From assembly GCA_000310025.1 (NCBI GenBank), contig FN648887.1, forward strand, positions 2,588 to 24,271: a DNA stretch of 21,684 nucleotides, read 5' to 3'. Both the position numbers and the translations under genes were made by a program. Positions 17,734 through 21,684 of this stretch are shown piece after piece. The DNA comes from Ectocarpus siliculosus (lineage: Eukaryota > Sar > Phaeophyceae > Ectocarpales > Ectocarpaceae). The notes under the pieces were generated by a model, which worked only from the letters and a program-made list of their open reading frames with translations, searched no databases and was not told the DNA's origin. Each line of letters begins with the position of its first letter. The stretch's first letter is position 1.

Positions 17734-18910
17734 CATCACAGTCCACCCGTCGCATACACCCCCCACGGTACGAAACATACATTTCATGCGGAGCTATACG
17801 TTGCAGCATGCGAATCAAACCAGCCATTCCTATGTACGACTACGTACGAACTTACCACACGCCATAGGGGCCAGTGGCTGACAATACAAATGCGTGTAGA
17901 AAGGTTCAACGGCACAGAAAATAGATTCTCCGCCCTTTTGTCGGGTGCACCCCCGCGGCTCATACCACGGAAAAAACACATGGACCTTGCGCGTTAGCCT
18001 CGCCATACCTTGAACCTTCACTATGCAAGGGTGATACACCAAGGCAGAGAGCGTTACCCAAAGCCCATCTCACGGGCAAATGTGACAAGGTCCGCTCCCC
18101 CTCTTCGCCCCAAAAGGTCGCCACACAACCATCTCGTATTGTATCAGCTGTGAGAGTCCCCCGACCTTTCCTTACGTTTAGAATTATTTGCAGCCCTGAA
18201 ACTGCATGACCAAGTATACCAACGCCGAAAGCGCCCGCGTACCACACCCATCAAGCATGCAACTAGCCGGCAACCCCTCTCCCAACAAATTCAGCCGTAC
18301 GTAGGCAGTGTCATCTGGACATCACAGCCCACCCGGCGCATACATGTCCCAGGGACCCGTGGGTGTTGTCCACGGGACCAACCATACATTATATGTAGAG
18401 CAATAGGTTGCAGTATGCTGATCGACCCAGCCATTCCTATGTACGTCTACGTACGAGCTCACCACGCACCACATAGGGTGTAGTGGCTGACAATACAAAT
18501 GCATACACAAAATATATTCTCCACCCTTGTCTCGGGTGCACCCCCCGCGGCCCATAACACGGAGATAGAACATTACCACGTTAGGCTCGCGATTCCTTGA
18601 TTCTTCACTAAGCGTAGAGCCAAGACGTTATGCGACTCCATGCGTATAGCGATACACCAAGGCAGAGAGCGTCGTCTCCCAAACACGCAAAAACAAGTGA
18701 CAATCTCCGCCCCCCCCTCTTCATCCCAAAAAGACGTCACACGACTATCTCGAATCAGCTGTGAGAGTCCCCTCGACCTTTGCTTACGTAGATCATCCTC
18801 CGCCGCGTAGAAACGGCATGAGTAAATACCAACACCCAGGGCTCCCATAGGAACCACCCATCAAAAATGCAACCGACCGGCACCCCCACCCCCGCTCCCC
18901 CCCAAATTCA
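17734..18910. repeat. Two diverged ~590-bp tandem units
   Basis: ATCACAGYCCACCCG at 17734 recurs at 18321. Both units then share TTGCAG(C/T)ATGC, CAGCCATTCCTATGTACG, AGTGGCTGACAATACAAATGC, CACCAAGGCAGAGAGCGT and CTCACAGCTGAT (the last two read on one strand or the other). Both end in ATGCAACYRRCCGGCA...AAATTCAGCCGT, at 18257 and 18867. Offsets drift from 587 to 610 bp through small indels. Minus-strand frames exist in each unit (about 85-95 codons), but a 5-nt indel between the units breaks frame agreement, so this is probably a noncoding repeat. Confidence 0.85.
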
Positions 18911-19364
18911 GCCGTGCACCGACCGGCCCCACCCCAGGCAGCCCCGCACACAAGCTATGCCGGCGTTTCATGCACAGCCATTTTTCGCCCTCACTCTCCT
19001 AAACCGACCTCCACACGGCATCTTAAAACGACATCAAGATGTTTGTGTAAGGGCTGAGGACGTCGACAGCGGGTCCCACGGAACACCTCCTTTCGCTGCG
19101 ATTGTGATTCAGAAACCCTCACTTTCGTCTGCGCGGCAAGTTTTTGGAACGAGAGGCATGTACGTGTCAGCCGTTGTAAAACGAGCGAGCATGGCATCGC
19201 GTGGTGTGAATGATAGGCCCGACCGTTGTACACCGAGTAGACATGGGTGAACCTGCATAAAACTCCGAGCGGACAAAGGCATGACAGATACCAGATGTAG
19301 CGAGGTGCGCGAGGGGGGCGGTGGCCCAAGCACGTTTGTACAAACACCGGCGAGAGGCACGTAC
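18911..19364. other. 3' flank of the exon at 19365; possible further exon
   Basis: A minus-strand acceptor TTTTATGCAG is followed by FTHVYSVYNGRAYHSHHAMP, in the same frame as the exon 19365-19498, so another exon may start near 19256. Its end was not located. The remainder of the stretch shows no coding signal. Confidence 0.3.
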
Positions 19365-19498
19365 CGTCGACTCCAAAGTAGGGTTGGATGCACAGCACCA
19401 CGTCGTCGTCCGTGAGTAGCTCGGCAGGGTCGTGATCTACCAGCACCTTTGCATGGCGGTTTTTGCTAGTGACGCTCTTGAACATGCTGGGCCACAGT
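19365..19498 (-). CDS. Internal exon of an unknown minus-strand gene
   Basis: Framed by acceptor TCTTTACGCAG and donor ACG|GTACGTG, the exon encodes LWPSMFKSVTSKNRHAKVLV, DHDPAELLTDDDVVLCIQPY and FGVD. Codons are GC3-rich and all other frames contain stops or are unnatural. It may belong to gene B or to the next gene: the exon at 19801-19947 does not join it in phase. A possible upstream piece, LDMLKYSVYVMATRDDTAT, ends at GTATGT but also fails on phase. It weakly resembles gene A exon 7806-7988. Confidence 0.5.
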
Positions 19499-19800
19499 CT
19501 GCGTAAAGACACGTGAACACAACGGGATAACACAAGAGAACGGTGACAGTGTTGAAGCGGTGTTGCACCGAAAAATGCGGCTCTTGGGAGGAAAGCGATA
19601 CCGCACGACATACGGTTGCTGTGTCATCACGCGTGGCCATCACATATACTGAATACTTCAACATGTCCAGGGCAGCAGTTCATTGAAGAAGACAAAAGTC
19701 GCGGCTTGGGTTCCACGTTCCCTAGTTAGGGTATGCCTCAGATGGTTCGTTTCCTGGACATCATTTGACAGCTGATAGTTCAAGGGGCCGTGTGTATAAT

Positions 19801-19947
19801 TCAACTACGGTGGTCTCTCAACTCAGCTGTGAAGAGCTTGCTGCCCCCGCCCCCAGATTGGAGTTTCGACCACTCATGGGTTCGACGAAGAACCTCTGTC
19901 CGCGCATCCTCCTTGTGGACATGGGAGACCGTTAAGCTCTTGATGTC
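19801..19947 (-). CDS. Gene B, probable terminal exon
   Basis: After acceptor GGCCCTACAG the frame reads DIKSLTVSHVHKEDARTEVL, RRTHEWSKLQSGGGGSKLFT and AELRDHRS, ending TGA at 19801-19803. It enters in phase 0, which fits the phase-0 donor of 20637-20856 across a ~690-nt intron. A GTAGTT donor three codons before the stop is an alternative. The composition is charged with a Gly4 linker. Not recognised. Confidence 0.5.
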   Translation of the reverse strand, partial: DIKSLTVSHVHKEDARTEVLRRTHEWSKLQSGGGGSKLFTAELRDHRS

Positions 19948-20636
19948 CTGTAGGGCCGCCACCAGTAATCATTTGAAGCACTGTCCATCACACCGGGACA
20001 AGGCACGTACGACAATATCCCGTCACGCCGGATCGCGTGCCCGCACAATATGCTTCGGATGAGTTGTTCTGTGTTTGATCCTGAACAAAAGCGTCGTGTC
20101 CACATAAAAAAGCCGAACAACGAGCGACGCACCTTGTAGCCTAGACTACATCTCGCTCGAGGCTGAGAGACAAAAGGGTCGCGGTTGTAGTCACTACTAT
20201 TATATCAATACATATTGCCTCGCATTTATATTGTACAGCACCTGCAATTGACGCTTGCTAGCTATCGTTCAACGCGGGAGGCGGCTCGCGTTGAACAAGC
20301 CCCAAAATATCCTAGGCATCGCCATCGCTGCTTCGTAAGTAGAGTTAGACGAAATCGTTTGATTGTTCGGCCAGGTCACTTGAACTTAGTACATGTCTCG
20401 CCAACCAGTGACGAGTTCTACCTACGGTATTTGATTTCAAAGCTGGTGTCGTTATCTTTCTACATCAGCCGTGGGAATATAGCCGAGTTGTCCCGTCGAT
20501 GTCCTACGGAATTCACGCTATGCATACGTGGAACGACCATTCATTCCCGGAACCGATAGAGTTTGTCAGCAAAGGTTTTTACGGATCAAAGACCATTATT
20601 CAGGTTGTATGCATACGTATCCGGATGACCTCTTAC
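19948..20636. other. Presumed intron of gene B
   Basis: No GC3-rich block links the two flanking exons, apart from a possible short exon after TTTTGTTCAG at about 20058 (NTEQLIRSILCGHAIRRDG) whose phase does not fit the next exon. A perfect 10-bp stem hairpin (GTTCAACGCG ... CGCGTTGAAC) lies at 20267-20296. Confidence 0.4.
20267..20296. repeat. Perfect 10-bp stem hairpin
   Basis: GTTCAACGCG, 10-nt loop, CGCGTTGAAC. It lies in the presumed intron of gene B; role unknown. Confidence 0.7.
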
Positions 20637-20856
20637 CTTAGACTGGAGGTCTTCGGCCAGGTCCTTGGAGCCCATGACGTCATCAAGACCAGCAGGTTTA
20701 ATCGGAGCGTATTTGCTGTGTACAGCGAGGATGGGGGCGTAGATCTCGTCGACCATAGTGTAGTAGATCTGTCGCGGGCGGGAGTGTCCACGGCAAGGAT
20801 AAATGGTAGGGGCGTATTGAACATCGATCAGCAGACCAACGGCGTTGACATTGGAC
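20637..20856 (-). CDS. Gene B, internal exon (unknown protein)
   Basis: The acceptor is TTTTAACAAG and the donor is AAG|GTAAGAG in phase 0. The exon encodes SNVNAVGLLIDVQYAPTIYP, CRGHSRPRQIYYTMVDEIYA, PILAVHSKYAPIKPAGLDDV and MGSKDLAEDLQSK. Strong GC3 and a long run of natural-looking sequence make this one of the most secure exons. An alternative acceptor (TTTTGCAG, about 25 nt upstream) would extend it. The family is not recognised. Confidence 0.6.
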
Positions 20857-20971
20857 CTTGTTAAAATAAAGAGCAAACGGGCTGCAAAACAACCAGGGGC
20901 GCGATTCGAGTTTCAAACCAACTGCAGTGGTGTGCAAGCGGTGAGGAGGAGGGCTGCGGGTAACAGTAAAC

Positions 20972-21203
20972 AATGGTTTCACCACCTCATCCGTCGTCTG
21001 CAGCACCTCGATGACCTGGGTCATGTTAGACACGAGGTCACGCGCATCTTCCACGTCACATAGTCTCACGCCCAGGGCCCGAGCGGAGGAGGTAAACGAG
21101 TAAGCCACAAGTGCATTCACAGCTTTCACGACCGCCGTACGGATCTGTTTGTGCCAAGTGGACCGCACAGAAGTAAGGGCCTCCCTCATGCCTCCCTTCT
21201 CGT
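20972..21203 (-). CDS. Gene B, upstream exon (unknown, helical)
   Basis: Following acceptor TATCTGTGCAG the frame reads DEKGGMREALTSVRSTWHKQ, IRTAVVKAVNALVAYSFTSS, ARALGVRLCDVEDARDLVSN and MTQVIEVLQTTDEVVKPL. It is predicted mostly helical from its pattern of hydrophobic and charged residues. The donor is unclear: GTTTAC after CCATT would join the next exon in phase 2, whereas the GAG|GTGGTG site 14 nt earlier would not. Upstream exons are expected to the right and may lie outside the window. Not recognised. Confidence 0.58.
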
Positions 21204-21684
21204 CTGCACAGATACGGATGTTTCGGACGGCCAAGAACACCCAACAGAAGCAAGGGATGTGGGGTGGGGAGGGGGGGCTGTATTAACAACGAATATTACT
21301 CATGGAGATGCAACACACGCAACATTCAGCAGGAAAAGGCTGCTTGCAAGCATGCACAACAACCACTTTTCCGACCTTGCTCATTCATCTTGTTGTATCT
21401 CGGCTGTGCGTGGTGTGCATCGATCGGTCGAAGATATCACAACGCTGGTGTGTTTGAAGATTAACTGTCGTGCGCGTGTAGCGCACTTCACAAAACCCAC
21501 CACCTCAGCGTGTGTTTTGGGTATTATATCGACAGCGCTAACTGGCTGACCGAACAAACCCACCATAGTCTTAAGTGCGGTTGAAAACGGAAAGCGCCTC
21601 TGAGAAAACGGACAGTAACTTCTTACAACGGGGGGGCTGTGTGTACTCGTAGCCTTGCATACCGCAAGCTCGCCGCCGTCATGT
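21204..21684. other. Right edge; no gene resolved
   Basis: This probably contains the intron or 5' part of gene B. A C/G-rich tract (minus strand CCCCCCCTCCCCACCCCAC) lies at 21262-21280. Short frames only. Confidence 0.35.

Overview
The window looks like a piece of eukaryotic nuclear DNA, probably from an alga or other protist. The grounds are coding blocks ended by GT/AG splice signals with matching phases, a decayed PIF/Harbinger-type transposon, microsatellites, minisatellites, inverted-repeat elements and a low density of intact long reading frames. A stramenopile or brown-algal source would fit the style but is a guess. I see no operons, Shine-Dalgarno sites, rRNA, convincing tRNA or CRISPR array.

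Layout. Bases 1-1475 hold low-complexity DNA only, starting with a G-rich contig edge. At 1664-2518 on the minus strand lies the N-terminal part of a Harbinger-type transposase: two exons joined in phase, with an in-frame TGA and no catalytic C-terminus. Bases 2640-2932 carry a cluster of TTCCAAA/TTTGGAA motifs followed by a long hairpin. Two inverted ~89-bp arms (3651-3740 and 5595-5683) enclose ~1.85 kb that includes a 255-bp tandem duplication. A multi-exon minus-strand gene of unknown function (gene A) runs from about 9800 to 7349. Its last exons join in phase, and its N-terminal part holds three 35-residue repeats that are open on both strands. From 10.4 to 15 kb there are scattered weak coding blocks, a ~218-bp MITE-like fold-back with further copies of its end, and a 114-bp (GA)n tract.

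On the plus strand at 15486-16874 is a clearly coding but unrecognised gene (gene C), now split over reading frames, once at a 12-G run. Its 3' end grades into a six-copy ~150-bp minisatellite (16879-17690), each copy carrying a strong hairpin. Next come two ~590-bp diverged tandem units (17734-18910). The right end (19365-21203) holds at least four minus-strand exons of unknown proteins (gene B and neighbour) that may continue past the window edge.

No pathway can be assigned. The transposon piece is the only family I recognise. The most unusual object is the broken gene C with the hairpin minisatellite that seems to have grown out of its 3' end.
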